Shown here: positions 18,138-26,777 of the stretch, piece by piece
Position numbering within the stretch: position 1 is the stretch's first letter
Layout of the letters: each line of letters begins with the position of its first letter
NCBI RefSeq assembly: GCF_001866655.1
Contig: NZ_MLYR01000027.1
Span: forward strand, 47,353 to 111,352
Source of the DNA: Bacillus sp. MUM 116
Lineage (GTDB): Bacteria; Bacillota; Bacilli; Bacillales; Cytobacillaceae
Reading direction: 5' to 3'
Length of the DNA: 64,000 nt
Program-made: the position numbers and the translations under genes
The notes under the pieces: generated by a model
Databases searched by the model: none
What the model saw: only the letters and a program-made list of their open reading frames with translations
Told to the model about the DNA's origin: nothing

Positions 18138-18149
18138 CTTTGCTTATAT

Positions 18150-19775
18150 CTAATTTTTCACCATTAAATCATTCACCTTTTGATAGACAATTTCTCCATC
18201 AATAATCGTTGTCTCCACTTTCAAATCCTTAATACGGTCTGGTTCAGCTTTTAAAATACTGTCATTTAAAATAACTATATCAGCTAATTTCCCTACCTCT
18301 AGGCTGCCTTTTATATCTTCTTCAAAACTTGCATAAGCGCCATTCCAGGTGTAAAGTTTAATCGCTTCTAGTACACTAATGGATTGATTCGTGCCAATTT
18401 CGGCTCCAAATTGGCTTTTTCTATTCACTGCCGTATGAATTCCTAATAAAGGGTTATAATCAGTTACCGGTGCATCTGAACTACCCGCTGCAATAATATC
18501 TTTATCTATATAATCACGAGCAGCGTACATATAATTAACACGTTCACCATAATTGTGAACATATATCTCGCCATATTCATATGGAAATGGCGGGTTTGGA
18601 ATAGGGATAACTTCAAGTTGTTTCATTCTTTCTTGTAAATCTGGTGTTGAGACCCCTGCATGCTCGATTCGATGACGGTGATTTTTCCTTGGAGCTTCTT
18701 TTAACGCTCTTTCTACGCAATTTAAATACATTTCAATCGCTTTATCACCTTGAGCGTGTACGGTAATTTGATAGCCTTTTTTATGTGCTTCACCTAGAAT
18801 TTTGTATATTTCTTCCTCACTATAATAAAGAATCCCGTAATTGTTAGGATCGCTGGTGTAGGGTTCTCGAGTTCCAATCGTTGGACCAGAGCTGCTTCCA
18901 TCTAAAAATATTTTAGCCGGCCCGACTCTAAATTTCTCATCCCCTGTACCGGTTACTATCCCTGCATTCATCATTTTATTTACAAATTTATCAGATTCAT
19001 TGATGGTACCAATTATTGCATATACCCGAACACGGATTTCTTTGTCTTTTATAGCTGTTTGCAACAAACGATAACAATTAGAATCAAAAGTGCCTGCTTC
19101 ATGAATACTCGTGATCCCCCCTGAAATGAAATGATCCGACGCGATTTTAACAGCTTTCATAAGTTCATCATCTGTATAGCTCGCAACATCATTCATCTTC
19201 ATATTTGCAGCTTCAATTAATTTACCTGTAAGTTCCCCCTTCTCATTTTTTTCAATTACTCCACCTTGAGGATTCGGTGTCTTTTCGTCAAATCCAGCCT
19301 TCTCCAATGCTGCTGTGTTTACGATACAGATATGTCCACATGTACGAGAAATGATGATTGGATGATCCGTTGAAATGGCATCTAGCTCAGCAATCGTTGG
19401 ATACCTATTTTCTTTTATTGTGGTTTCATTGAATCCCCAAGCTCTTATCCATTCACCTTTTGGGGTTTCCAACGATTTTTTCTTAAGCTCATTCAGCAAA
19501 GCTGCAACAGAGTCGATATGACTTTCTTTACAACTGATATTCAACTGAAAAACCCCATATAAAACCAGATGTGTGTGTGAATCAATAAATCCAGGAAGAA
19601 GGGATTTGCCTGCTAAGTCAATGACTTCAGTCTTCTCCCCAATGAATTCCTTCATTTCTAAATTTGAACCGACCCCAATGATTCGATTATCCTTTATTGC
19701 TACAGATTCTACTATTGAGTTTTGCCTGTCTGATGTAATAACTTCACCATTGATAAATACTAGATTTGCATTCAT
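18150..19775 (-). CDS. YtcJ-type amidohydrolase (amidohydrolase family 3), paralog A
   Basis: Metal-dependent amidohydrolase of family 3, the group that includes YtcJ and N-substituted formamide deformylase. Visible are the N-terminal beta domain with metal motif GFIDSHTHL, the central VHAQGD and RIEHAG histidine motifs, the SSDAPV aspartate motif and the C-terminal KGSLEVGKLADIVIL. The start at 19775 has AAGGATGG upstream; an ATG seven codons earlier is possible. It is clearly paralogous to 22084-23685. A sigma-54 promoter lies about 120 bases upstream and a PAS-AAA+ activator gene is divergent, so expression is probably activator-dependent. The substrate is unknown; an N-acyl or N-formyl amine is one possibility. 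Confidence 0.9.
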   Translation of the reverse strand: MNANLVFINGEVITSDRQNSIVESVAIKDNRIIGVGSNLEMKEFIGEKTEVIDLAGKSLLPGFIDSHTHLVLYGVFQLNISCKESHIDSVAALLNELKKKSLETPKGEWIRAWGFNETTIKENRYPTIAELDAISTDHPIIISRTCGHICIVNTAALEKAGFDEKTPNPQGGVIEKNEKGELTGKLIEAANMKMNDVASYTDDELMKAVKIASDHFISGGITSIHEAGTFDSNCYRLLQTAIKDKEIRVRVYAIIGTINESDKFVNKMMNAGIVTGTGDEKFRVGPAKIFLDGSSSGPTIGTREPYTSDPNNYGILYYSEEEIYKILGEAHKKGYQITVHAQGDKAIEMYLNCVERALKEAPRKNHRHRIEHAGVSTPDLQERMKQLEVIPIPNPPFPYEYGEIYVHNYGERVNYMYAARDYIDKDIIAAGSSDAPVTDYNPLLGIHTAVNRKSQFGAEIGTNQSISVLEAIKLYTWNGAYASFEEDIKGSLEVGKLADIVILNDSILKAEPDRIKDLKVETTIIDGEIVYQKVNDLMVKN

Positions 19776-19896
19776 AAATACACCATCCTTTTTCATCTTT
19801 TGATTGCGGCTCCCCTAACATTCAGTTAAAAGGAAGAAAATTTTATTAAATACCTCCTTGTATAAAGTAATAAATCCGCGCGGTACACTTTTAAAT

Positions 19897-19913
19897 TGCA
19901 ATAATCATGCCAT
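19897..19913 (-). promoter_or_regulatory. Sigma-54 (-24/-12) promoter of amidohydrolase A
   Basis: Reading the minus strand: ATGGCAT-GATTA-TTGCA, compared with consensus TTGGCAC-N5-TTGCA. The invariant GG and GC pairs are correctly spaced (10 nt between them). It lies between the amidohydrolase and the divergent enhancer-binding activator gene. Confidence 0.85.
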
Positions 19914-20104
19914 AAATTTTTAACGAAAGTAGGATAAATAGACGGAAAATTATAAAAATTAACTTTAGATTTTGCTATTATGAGATATAATGAACTCAAG
20001 ACGTTTCAACCGATTCATAAATGGTTCCTTGATATCACTAATTTCCATCATTTTTGAACCACTTGTGTTTCAAAATTAGATGCTTTCATAGGAGGATTTA
20101 AGCC

Positions 20105-21523
20105 ATGTACAACATTCCTGACCAAATTGAAACAAAATATCTCTTAAAAATTCTCGATAGTCTTGAAAGCGGGATGAATATTGTTGACAAAAATGGAACG
20201 ATTATATGGGTAAACCAAGCCGGTTGTAAAATGCTTAACAAAAGCAAGGAAGATTTGATTGGTAGGAATATTTTCGTTCTGAAAAAAGAGGGTGCGTTCA
20301 CTCCATCCGTAATCGAGATGGCTTTACAAAATGGAAATACTGTAACCACTGTGCAAGAAATTACCGGTGGAAAAAAGATGACAGTAACAGGGGAAATTAT
20401 TTTGGATGAGCAGGAAAACCCCATTTTTTTTGTAGCACATGGTCATGATATTAGCAATTGGATGGAGAATATTTCCCAACTAGAATGGGAAGAATTAGCC
20501 CCCGTAATGAAGCGGTATTTACTAGAAATTAAAAAAATGAATACCTGTTATATTCTAAGTAAGGAGGAACAGTCATTCATCGGATATAGCAAAGTACATA
20601 ATTTGCTTGCTGAAATCATGGGGAGAGTGGCAAGTGTGGATTCAACGGTGCTCATTAACGGAGAAACAGGAGTTGGAAAAAACGTAGTTGCCAAGCGTAT
20701 TCACGATTTGAGTGAAAGAAATAGTCAACCCTTTGTCCACTTAAATTGTGCAGCAATTCCCGATACACTTCTCGAATCTGAACTGTTCGGCTACCACAAG
20801 GGAGCCTTTACAGGTGCTAATTCAAAAGGTAAGCCCGGGCTGGTCAAAGTTGCCGAAAAAGGAACGCTTTTTTTGGATGAAATTAGTGAACTTCCGCTAC
20901 ATCTGCAACCTAAGCTCCTTCAATTACTGCAGGATAAGACCTATATGCCTATTGGGGGTTCACAGTTAGTTAAGGCTGATATTCGCATTATTGCAGCTAC
21001 TAACCGCAAAATCGAGGAAATGGTAAAAGAGGGGAAATTCAGAGCCGACCTCTATTATCGCCTTCATGTTTTACCAGTAAACATTCCGCCGCTGCGCGAG
21101 CGGAAAGAAGATATTTTTCCGTTGCTCCATTTCTATTTGCAAAAATATAACCAGATATTCCACCAGACACGTACCTTCTCGAGTCAAACGATAGATGTTT
21201 TACAACGTTATCAGTGGCCGGGAAATATACGCGAGTTGGAAAATGCTGTTGAGCAGCTCGTCATTATGGCTAAAAAGGACGAAATCTCGATTCATGATTT
21301 ACCTGAGCGCTTTCTCTCAGTAAACATGGAAAAAGAAGCTTTAGAGTCTCTGAAAGAAGGAAACAAATTAACCGAGATTATCGAAAGTATGGAAAAAAAA
21401 ATTATTGAACAGACAATTAAGGAAAATAAGACTACACGTAAAACTGCAAAAGTTCTTGGAATTACCCAAACCTCACTGATCCGTCGGTTAAAAAAATATA
21501 ATATTCGTAACGAAAAAGTATAG
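20105..21523 (+). CDS. Sigma-54-dependent activator with PAS sensor, AAA+ and Fis HTH
   Basis: 472-residue bacterial enhancer-binding protein. N-terminal PAS domain (about residues 10-115: LDSLESGMNIVDKNGTIIWVN), then an AAA+ domain with Walker A GETGVGKN, an intact GAFTGA loop (HKGAFTGANS), Walker B GTLFLDEI, YYRLHVLPVNIPPLRERKEDI and WPGNIRELENAVEQL, and a C-terminal Fis-type HTH (TTRKTAKVLGITQTSLIRRLKKY). AGGAGG precedes the ATG. It sits between two paralogous amidohydrolase genes that both have sigma-54 promoters, so it very likely activates them when its PAS domain senses a ligand. The word AAGACGTT(T)CAA upstream of both promoters is a weak candidate binding site. Confidence 0.92.
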   Translation: MYNIPDQIETKYLLKILDSLESGMNIVDKNGTIIWVNQAGCKMLNKSKEDLIGRNIFVLKKEGAFTPSVIEMALQNGNTVTTVQEITGGKKMTVTGEIILDEQENPIFFVAHGHDISNWMENISQLEWEELAPVMKRYLLEIKKMNTCYILSKEEQSFIGYSKVHNLLAEIMGRVASVDSTVLINGETGVGKNVVAKRIHDLSERNSQPFVHLNCAAIPDTLLESELFGYHKGAFTGANSKGKPGLVKVAEKGTLFLDEISELPLHLQPKLLQLLQDKTYMPIGGSQLVKADIRIIAATNRKIEEMVKEGKFRADLYYRLHVLPVNIPPLRERKEDIFPLLHFYLQKYNQIFHQTRTFSSQTIDVLQRYQWPGNIRELENAVEQLVIMAKKDEISIHDLPERFLSVNMEKEALESLKEGNKLTEIIESMEKKIIEQTIKENKTTRKTAKVLGITQTSLIRRLKKYNIRNEKV

Positions 21524-21557
21524 CTAAGTATACACATCTGGCAAGATACAACTTTCT

Positions 21558-21724
21558 TCAATGAGGTGAACCATATCCGCCGTACCATCTTCCCGTTAAT
21601 AAAATCATTTAAGGTAGATAATGCTTCCACTTGAATAGATGTTGATTTTCCATACTGATCACTCACCTTTTTTGAGTCATAGTATCAGTTTGTCCAGGAT
21701 TTATAGATTACTTGCTCCAGAGCC
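21558..21724 (-). mobile_element. IS6-family (IS240-like) transposase relic with one terminal repeat
   Basis: On the minus strand GGTGAG and an ATG at 21653 open a frame reading MENQHLFKWKHYLP, then a stop, then MILLTGRWYGGYG in the same frame. This matches the IS6-type transposase N-terminus I know as M(E)KQ..FKWKHYQPDIILLTVRWYLRY. Upstream, minus strand GGCTCTGGAGCAAG (21724 inwards) resembles the IS6 terminal repeat GGCTCTGTTGCAAAG. Only about 170 bases remain, so it is a decayed left end. It abuts the leader copy that starts at 21726. Confidence 0.72.
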
Positions 21725-21725
21725 T

Positions 21726-21916
21726 AAAAAAGTGTTGAATAATTTCATATATTCAGTATAATTAACATGTAACTATAATAACTTTTATAGTTACACGGGT
21801 TACACCGCTTGATTTCTAATTGAAGATTTCCCGTAAATCAAGTGGTAGCAAAAATTTTTGTACAGCTTTACATTCGGTATCTGCGACAAAAATGTTTTTT
21901 TCAACTAAATAGGAAT
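21726..21916 (+). repeat. Duplicated promoter-leader element, copy 1
   Basis: About 190 bases closely matching, in inverted orientation, 29641-29830. Order: sigma-A promoter TTGAAT-16-TATAAT (21735-21740, 21757-21762); stem 1 GTAACTATAA/TTATAGTTAC with 6-nt loop (21769-21794); stem 2 ACCGCTTGATTT/AAATCAAGTGGT with 19-nt loop (21804-21846); palindrome CAAAAATTTTTG (21849-21860); then CATTCGGTAT. Here, unlike in copy 2, no reading frame follows at the matching distance; the next gene is the amidohydrolase at 22084. Confidence 0.8.
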
Positions 21917-22008
21917 AGCAATTTGCCTATTATCGCAAATATAATCGATGGGCAACTAGAAGACGTTCAAGAACATACTCCAATCTATTAGACATAATAA
22001 ATTAAATA

Positions 22009-22025
22009 TTGGCATGAGTTGTGCA
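22009..22025 (+). promoter_or_regulatory. Sigma-54 (-24/-12) promoter of amidohydrolase B
   Basis: TTGGCAT-GAGTT-GTGCA matches consensus TTGGCAC-N5-TTGCA at 10 of the 12 fixed positions, with correctly spaced GG and GC. It is about 60 bases before the amidohydrolase start and mirrors the promoter at 19897-19913. Confidence 0.87.
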
Positions 22026-22083
22026 ACAGTAATGTTGTGTAATGATAAAAATGCAGCTTTCAAGAGAATAAGGGGGTTTAAGA

Positions 22084-23685
22084 ATGCCAGACATTGTATT
22101 TATTCATGGCGAGATTATTACAGTAGATGAACAGAATCGAATAGTAGAAGCGATTGCGGTAAAAAGGAACCGGATTATCGCCGTCGGTACCTCAGAGGAG
22201 ATTAAGCGTCTTATCGGTCCGAAGACAAAGGTAATTGATTTGAAAGGGCAAAGCCTCTTGCCGGGATTTATCGACTCACATTTGCACATTTCCTCGTATG
22301 GCATAGACAAGCTGGGGGTAAGCTGCAAAGCTACACATATTCATTCCCTGCAGGATATTTTTCAGGATTTACGTAAAAAAGCGTCCGTACTCCCGGCAGG
22401 AAAATGGGTACGGGCTTGGGGTTTCAATGAGACCAAAGTAGAGGAACAGCGGTATCCGACTAGAGAAGAATTGGATCAGATTTCAATGGAGCACCCGATT
22501 ATCATTATACGTGCGTGCAACCATATTTCGGTGGTCAATTCAAAAGCATTGGAAATCCTCGGTATTCACAAGGATACGCCCGATCCTAAAGGAGGGATGA
22601 TTGAACACAGCGCTGAGGGAGAGCTTACAGGGCGTTTAATTGAAACGGCTCATTTTCAGATTGCCAAAAAAGTAACCTATTCTGAAGAAGAAATAGCCCA
22701 AGCCTTGGCGTTAGCGTCTGATGATTTTGTAGCGGCTGGGATTACCAGTATCCATGATGCAGGTTGCAATAGCTCCGACGGTTTTCGAGCTATGTTTGAG
22801 GCGGTTCGTCAAGGTTTAGTTAAAGTGCGCATTTATGCAATGGTCTGCGCATTAGACAACCCCGAATTATTTTTGGAAAGCATGATTAACGCTGGAATGG
22901 TAACAGGCATAGGGAATGACCGGTTTAAAATCGGACCGGCAAAGCTGTTCACGGATGGCAGCAGCAGCGGTCCGACCATTGCTACCCGTAAGCCGTATAC
23001 AAGTAACCTAGCGGATTACGGTATTTTGTACTATACACAAGAAGAACTTAACCGACGATTAATAGAGGCTCATAAGAAAGGATTCCAAATTACAGCCCAT
23101 GCGCAGGGAGATCGTGCAATTGAAATGGTATTAAATTGTATAGAGGCCGCCTTGACGGAATACCCTCGCCCAGATGCCCGGCCACGTATTGAACATGCAG
23201 GGATTTCAGAACCGGATCTAATTGAACGGATGAAACAGCTCGGTGTCATCCCGATACCTAACCCTGCTTTCTTCTATGAATATGGAAATGGATACGTCCA
23301 TAACTACGGAGAGCGAGTGAATCAAATGTATCCACTTCGTGACTTTTTTAAAAATAACATCATTGCAGCAGCGGGCTCCGATAGCCCAGTGACCGATTAT
23401 CGTCCGCTATTCGGAATTCAAGCGGCAGTGAACCGTAAGAGCAAACATGGACAGGAGATTGGAAGCAATCAAACTGTTTCCGTAACAGAGGCGATCCGGG
23501 CTTACACATGGAATGGAGCTTACGCGAGCTTTGACGAACAACACAAAGGGAGCATCGAAGTTGGAAAACTGGCCGATCTAGTGATCCTGGACGGAAGCAT
23601 TTTGCAAGCTGATCCTGCCGATATCGCCGATCTTCCTGTTCACATGACGATTATTGATGGAGAGATCGTCTATCAAGCTGGCTAG
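22084..23685 (+). CDS. YtcJ-type amidohydrolase (amidohydrolase family 3), paralog B
   Basis: 533-residue metal-dependent amidohydrolase, closely paralogous to 18150-19775 along its whole length (shared DGSSSGPTI, AHAQGDRAIEM, RIEHAGIS, VIPIPNP, GSDSPVTDY, KGSIEVGKLADLVIL). Metal motif GFIDSHLHI, plus the conserved His and Asp motifs, are intact, so it should be active. AGGGGG lies before the ATG. It has its own sigma-54 promoter and, further up, the sigma-A promoter of leader copy 1. The two paralogs flank the activator gene as separately transcribed members of one regulon. Specificity difference between them is unknown. Confidence 0.9.
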   Translation: MPDIVFIHGEIITVDEQNRIVEAIAVKRNRIIAVGTSEEIKRLIGPKTKVIDLKGQSLLPGFIDSHLHISSYGIDKLGVSCKATHIHSLQDIFQDLRKKASVLPAGKWVRAWGFNETKVEEQRYPTREELDQISMEHPIIIIRACNHISVVNSKALEILGIHKDTPDPKGGMIEHSAEGELTGRLIETAHFQIAKKVTYSEEEIAQALALASDDFVAAGITSIHDAGCNSSDGFRAMFEAVRQGLVKVRIYAMVCALDNPELFLESMINAGMVTGIGNDRFKIGPAKLFTDGSSSGPTIATRKPYTSNLADYGILYYTQEELNRRLIEAHKKGFQITAHAQGDRAIEMVLNCIEAALTEYPRPDARPRIEHAGISEPDLIERMKQLGVIPIPNPAFFYEYGNGYVHNYGERVNQMYPLRDFFKNNIIAAAGSDSPVTDYRPLFGIQAAVNRKSKHGQEIGSNQTVSVTEAIRAYTWNGAYASFDEQHKGSIEVGKLADLVILDGSILQADPADIADLPVHMTIIDGEIVYQAG

Positions 23686-23716
23686 TACCAAGGCAATGAA
23701 ACATTAGGCATTAAAG

Positions 23717-23768
23717 AAAATGGTTATCTTGTTCGATCGATAGGTGATCGGACAGGGTAACCATTTTT
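23717..23768 (+). terminator. Terminator after amidohydrolase B
   Basis: Long imperfect hairpin, outer arms AAAATGGTTA / TAACCATTTTT with inner CGATC/GATCG pairing, ending in five T. Confidence 0.8.
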
Positions 23769-24089
23769 GTCTGTCTCTAGTAAACCATGTATCCTTATAC
23801 TGTATCCATCGATGGATTGAAAACACTGAGAAGTCGAGTTAAGAGCCTTTTCGCACATGAAGTTGTACTGTATTATGGAAGATGTGTAGCCTTTCCGTTT
23901 TTAATTGGGAGTTTTGTTGCTTCCATCCTGCTAAAAAGAATGGTGTTATGTATCAATAAGTGAATTATCCCAACAGAGAATATGGGATAGACACAGACAA
24001 GGGTTAAAAATAATTTTCAAGGTGCGAAAGTTAAGTAACTTAGTTTAGATAAACTTTTGAACAAATTTCTAATTTAAGGAGTACTGGGC
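23769..24089. other. Gene-poor gap before TetR gene
   Basis: No convincing gene. A short hydrophobic stretch in one plus frame around 23885-23960 (FPFLIGSFVASILLKRM) could be a relic of a transporter but is too short to assign. AGTTTA-ga-TAAACT near 24042-24055 is a small dyad just before the TetR gene and may be its operator. Confidence 0.35.
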
Positions 24090-24647
24090 ATGAGAGAACG
24101 CATTATAAGAGCTTTTATTGAAGAGATCCATGATAAAAGCATGAAGTTCACAATGGATGATTTAGCGAAACGCATTGGTGTAAACAAACGATACGTTTAT
24201 CAACACTTTTCTTCGAAAGTTGAAATTTTGGAGTTAATCATTGACCAATCGTTATCAGATTTCACTGAAAAAACAGAACAAATTATGAATAATACATCTT
24301 TAAGCCTGATTGAAAAAATCAGACGGATTTGTACTCTGTTGCCTACCTATTTTGAGTTGTGGGACTTCAAACTGTTGGAACAAATGAAGCGATATTACCC
24401 GGAGCAATGGACAAAAGTGAATGATGCTTTAAATGATTGGGAAGCTCTCAGCTTGCTACTCGAAGAAGGTATGCAGCAAGGTGAACTCATTGAAATCAAT
24501 ACAAAGCTCGCTGTAAAGCTGATCATAGATGCTACAAATTCTGTCTTTGATCAACGTTTTTATATGGAAAACAATATCACCTTATCTGAAGCACTCTCAT
24601 CTATTGTAGAAGTATTATTGTTTGGCTTAGTCAAAAATAATTCATAA
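24090..24647 (+). CDS. TetR/AcrR-family transcriptional regulator
   Basis: 185 residues; N-terminal HTH visible (RIIRAFIEEIHDKSMKFTMDDLAKRIGVNKRYVYQHFSSKVEILELII). The C-terminal domain is helical and unassigned. AAGGAG precedes the ATG. It is convergent with the cupin/MATE/aldehyde dehydrogenase/oxidase operon and downstream of the second amidohydrolase; it is a candidate repressor of that region, for example at the dyads of the duplicated leader, but this is only inference. Confidence 0.86.
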   Translation: MRERIIRAFIEEIHDKSMKFTMDDLAKRIGVNKRYVYQHFSSKVEILELIIDQSLSDFTEKTEQIMNNTSLSLIEKIRRICTLLPTYFELWDFKLLEQMKRYYPEQWTKVNDALNDWEALSLLLEEGMQQGELIEINTKLAVKLIIDATNSVFDQRFYMENNITLSEALSSIVEVLLFGLVKNNS

Positions 24648-24660
24648 TCATGGTCTAATT

Positions 24661-24698
24661 AAAAAAACGGGTATAGAACGTTCGTTCCGCCCGTTTTT
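24661..24698 (+). terminator. Bidirectional terminator after TetR gene
   Basis: AAAAAACGGG (24661-24670) and CCCGTTTTTT (24689-24698), with an inner AACG/CGTT, between convergent genes. Confidence 0.85.
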
Positions 24699-24991
24699 TA
24701 GGCCTTCTTTACTTCTGGATTATCATGAAACACGATAGCTCCATCAAACATCGTTAAGACTACCCGTACATCTTGTATTTCTTCAACTAAGATTTCAAAA
24801 AGGTTTCTGTCTAAAACAATAAAATCTGCCAGTTTTCCAACTTCAAGTGTTCCCAGTTCCTTTTCTCTAAATGATCCATAGGCAGGGGATAACGTATAAT
24901 CTCTCAACACTTCGGGCAGAGAAAGACGTTCCTGCGGAAATAACGCATTATCAGTCCACTGCTTAGCACTAGATGACGCTCCTAATTTCAC
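24698..24991 (-). pseudogene. Truncated amidohydrolase family 3, C-terminal fragment only
   Basis: 97 codons from a GTG with no good ribosome binding site, corresponding only to the last fifth of a YtcJ-type amidohydrolase (ERLSLPEVLRDYTLSPAYGSFREKELGTLEVGKLADFIVL). All metal-binding motifs are missing, so it cannot be catalytic. It begins one base after the cupin stop. It looks like the remnant of a third amidohydrolase gene at the end of this operon, more divergent from the two intact copies than they are from each other. Confidence 0.8.
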
Positions 24992-24992
24992 A

Positions 24993-25283
24993 TTATTTCA
25001 ACTTGATCTCATGGTTGATTTTGTAATTCTTATTCAAAAAATTCGGACAATCCCATTCGCAAACAAGGTCTTTTTCCAAGGAAACGACCCAGTCCTTTGT
25101 AATATGATACTCTTCTCCATCAACAGTAATAAACACTTCGCCGTCTGTCACATAAAAAACTTCCTGCTCTTCTACATTCCAAGTTCCTTTATTCGGTTCA
25201 CCTACCCATGGTTCCCACGTATCAACCCCTAATTGTTTTGCTTCCTCGGCTGTAAGTTTTTTCGCGTAAAACATTCTAGACAT
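24993..25283 (-). CDS. Small cupin-domain protein (DUF861/EutQ-like)
   Basis: 96-residue single cupin barrel with the motif pattern GTWNVEEQEVFYVTDGEVFITVDGEEYHITKDWVVSLEKDLVCEWDCP, typical of the DUF861/cupin_3 group with a Trp-rich end. Start ATG with an AGAAAGAGAG sequence upstream. It follows the MATE gene by 42 bases in the oxidase operon. Such cupins often accompany amine or ureide catabolism, but no precise role can be stated. Confidence 0.82.
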   Translation of the reverse strand: MSRMFYAKKLTAEEAKQLGVDTWEPWVGEPNKGTWNVEEQEVFYVTDGEVFITVDGEEYHITKDWVVSLEKDLVCEWDCPNFLNKNYKINHEIKLK

Positions 25284-25325
25284 CTCTCTTTCTAGTAATT
25301 TTGAAGAATTAATTGATCATTATTC

Positions 25326-26738
25326 TTATGCTAGTTTTGTTTCTTTCAAACTCTTAAACTCTTTTCTAATAAAATAAATAGCAATGATGACACCAGGAAT
25401 TTCTGAAGCTGGTCCCGAATACCATATACCATCAACTCCGAAATATTTAGGGAAAATAAACATAAACGGGAATGCGAACAACAATATTTTGCTAACATTT
25501 ATAAATGTTGCGGTCCAATTTTTCTCTTGTGCTTCAAAATAGCCGGCAATAAGCAAGGTAACGGCATTTAATGTAAACATGCAATTAAATACAATTGTCG
25601 TCCAGATTCCAAGTTTCTGTAAATTCGAATTGCCGCCAGAGAAAAATGACATAATCGGATCTACAAAATAGATCAAGAGTGCAGTCAATATCACGAATAA
25701 GGAAACCGTGAAGATAAGCCCCATTTTAATCGCTTGCTTAACTCGGTCATAGTTTCCCGCACCGTAATTGTAACTAATGATCGGTTGAAGTCCTGTCATC
25801 CCACCGAGCGCTACAAACGCAAGCAGATTCGTAATATAACCGTTTTGAATGGTGAAAGCAGCAACGTGCAGCCCCCCACCGTAGCTTTGCAGTAAGTTGT
25901 TAAAGAAAATAATCGCAAAAAACATCATCAACTGACTCGAGAAAGACGCAAAGCCTGTCCAAGCCACTTCACCAATTGTCTTTAGTTTTATTTTCATATC
26001 TTTCCACTTTGGCTTAAGATTTGTTTTGCCAAACCAGAAATAAAATATTAGCAAAACAGGGACCGATAGCGCAACCGTATTCGCCCAAGAAGAACCCATC
26101 ATTCCCATGTGATACTTCACTACTAAAACCCATTCTAGAGTTGCTGCAACTATTGATGCGACTAACCAACTGCTCATTGATAATACGGGTTTTTCATCAA
26201 TATTGGTTAAAGTGCTTAGTACAACGGCCAATATCGTTACTGGCAATGAAATCCATAATGGACGGCTGTATTTTATCGCATACGGAAGCGATTCATTACT
26301 TGCTCCGAATAAGGTCATAATTTGATTTTCAAAGACCAATCCAAGTACAGCTAACAAAATGGAGATAAAAAGAGTAAACCATAAGGTTTGTCCCATAATT
26401 CCTCTAGCTTCTTCGATCTTCCCTTTTCCAAGTCTAAGTGAAATGACCGCTCCAGCTCCGATACCAAAAAGGACGCCAATCATACGGGAAATAACCATGA
26501 CCGTAAATCCAATTCCGATCCCTTCGACTTCCAGCGCCTGAAAGCTGCTGATGAAATAGCCATCGACAACCGATACAACTCCTAGAATCACATTAGCCAT
26601 AATTCCTGCCAAAGCAAACCGTAAATATAATACTGGAATACTTTTCGTTCCAAGCACTGAATCATGTACTGGCTTATTTATTCCTTCTACTTGTTCTATC
26701 TTCGGTGACTGACGGTTGTCTGCTATTTCCACGAGCAT
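25326..26738 (-). CDS. MATE-family efflux transporter
   Basis: 470-residue, 12-TM MATE (multidrug and toxic compound extrusion) protein of the NorM/MepA type: two homologous halves, with GIGAGAVISLRLGKG after TM2 and GLQPIISYNYGAGNYDRVKQA in the second half, both family hallmarks. The ATG at 26738 is very close to the AGGGGG; a GTG two codons later (26732) has better spacing. It lies in the catabolic operon, perhaps exporting a product or a toxic intermediate. Confidence 0.88.
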   Translation of the reverse strand: MLVEIADNRQSPKIEQVEGINKPVHDSVLGTKSIPVLYLRFALAGIMANVILGVVSVVDGYFISSFQALEVEGIGIGFTVMVISRMIGVLFGIGAGAVISLRLGKGKIEEARGIMGQTLWFTLFISILLAVLGLVFENQIMTLFGASNESLPYAIKYSRPLWISLPVTILAVVLSTLTNIDEKPVLSMSSWLVASIVAATLEWVLVVKYHMGMMGSSWANTVALSVPVLLIFYFWFGKTNLKPKWKDMKIKLKTIGEVAWTGFASFSSQLMMFFAIIFFNNLLQSYGGGLHVAAFTIQNGYITNLLAFVALGGMTGLQPIISYNYGAGNYDRVKQAIKMGLIFTVSLFVILTALLIYFVDPIMSFFSGGNSNLQKLGIWTTIVFNCMFTLNAVTLLIAGYFEAQEKNWTATFINVSKILLFAFPFMFIFPKYFGVDGIWYSGPASEIPGVIIAIYFIRKEFKSLKETKLA

Positions 26739-26777
26739 AGCCCCCTATAAATAATTTATTCAGCAAGTTAAGCCAAG

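Noticed and set aside
21292..21666. A 124-codon minus-strand reading frame opposite the activator gene end.
   Set aside because: It is mostly antisense to the activator; only its upstream part matters, where another frame shows an IS6 transposase start.
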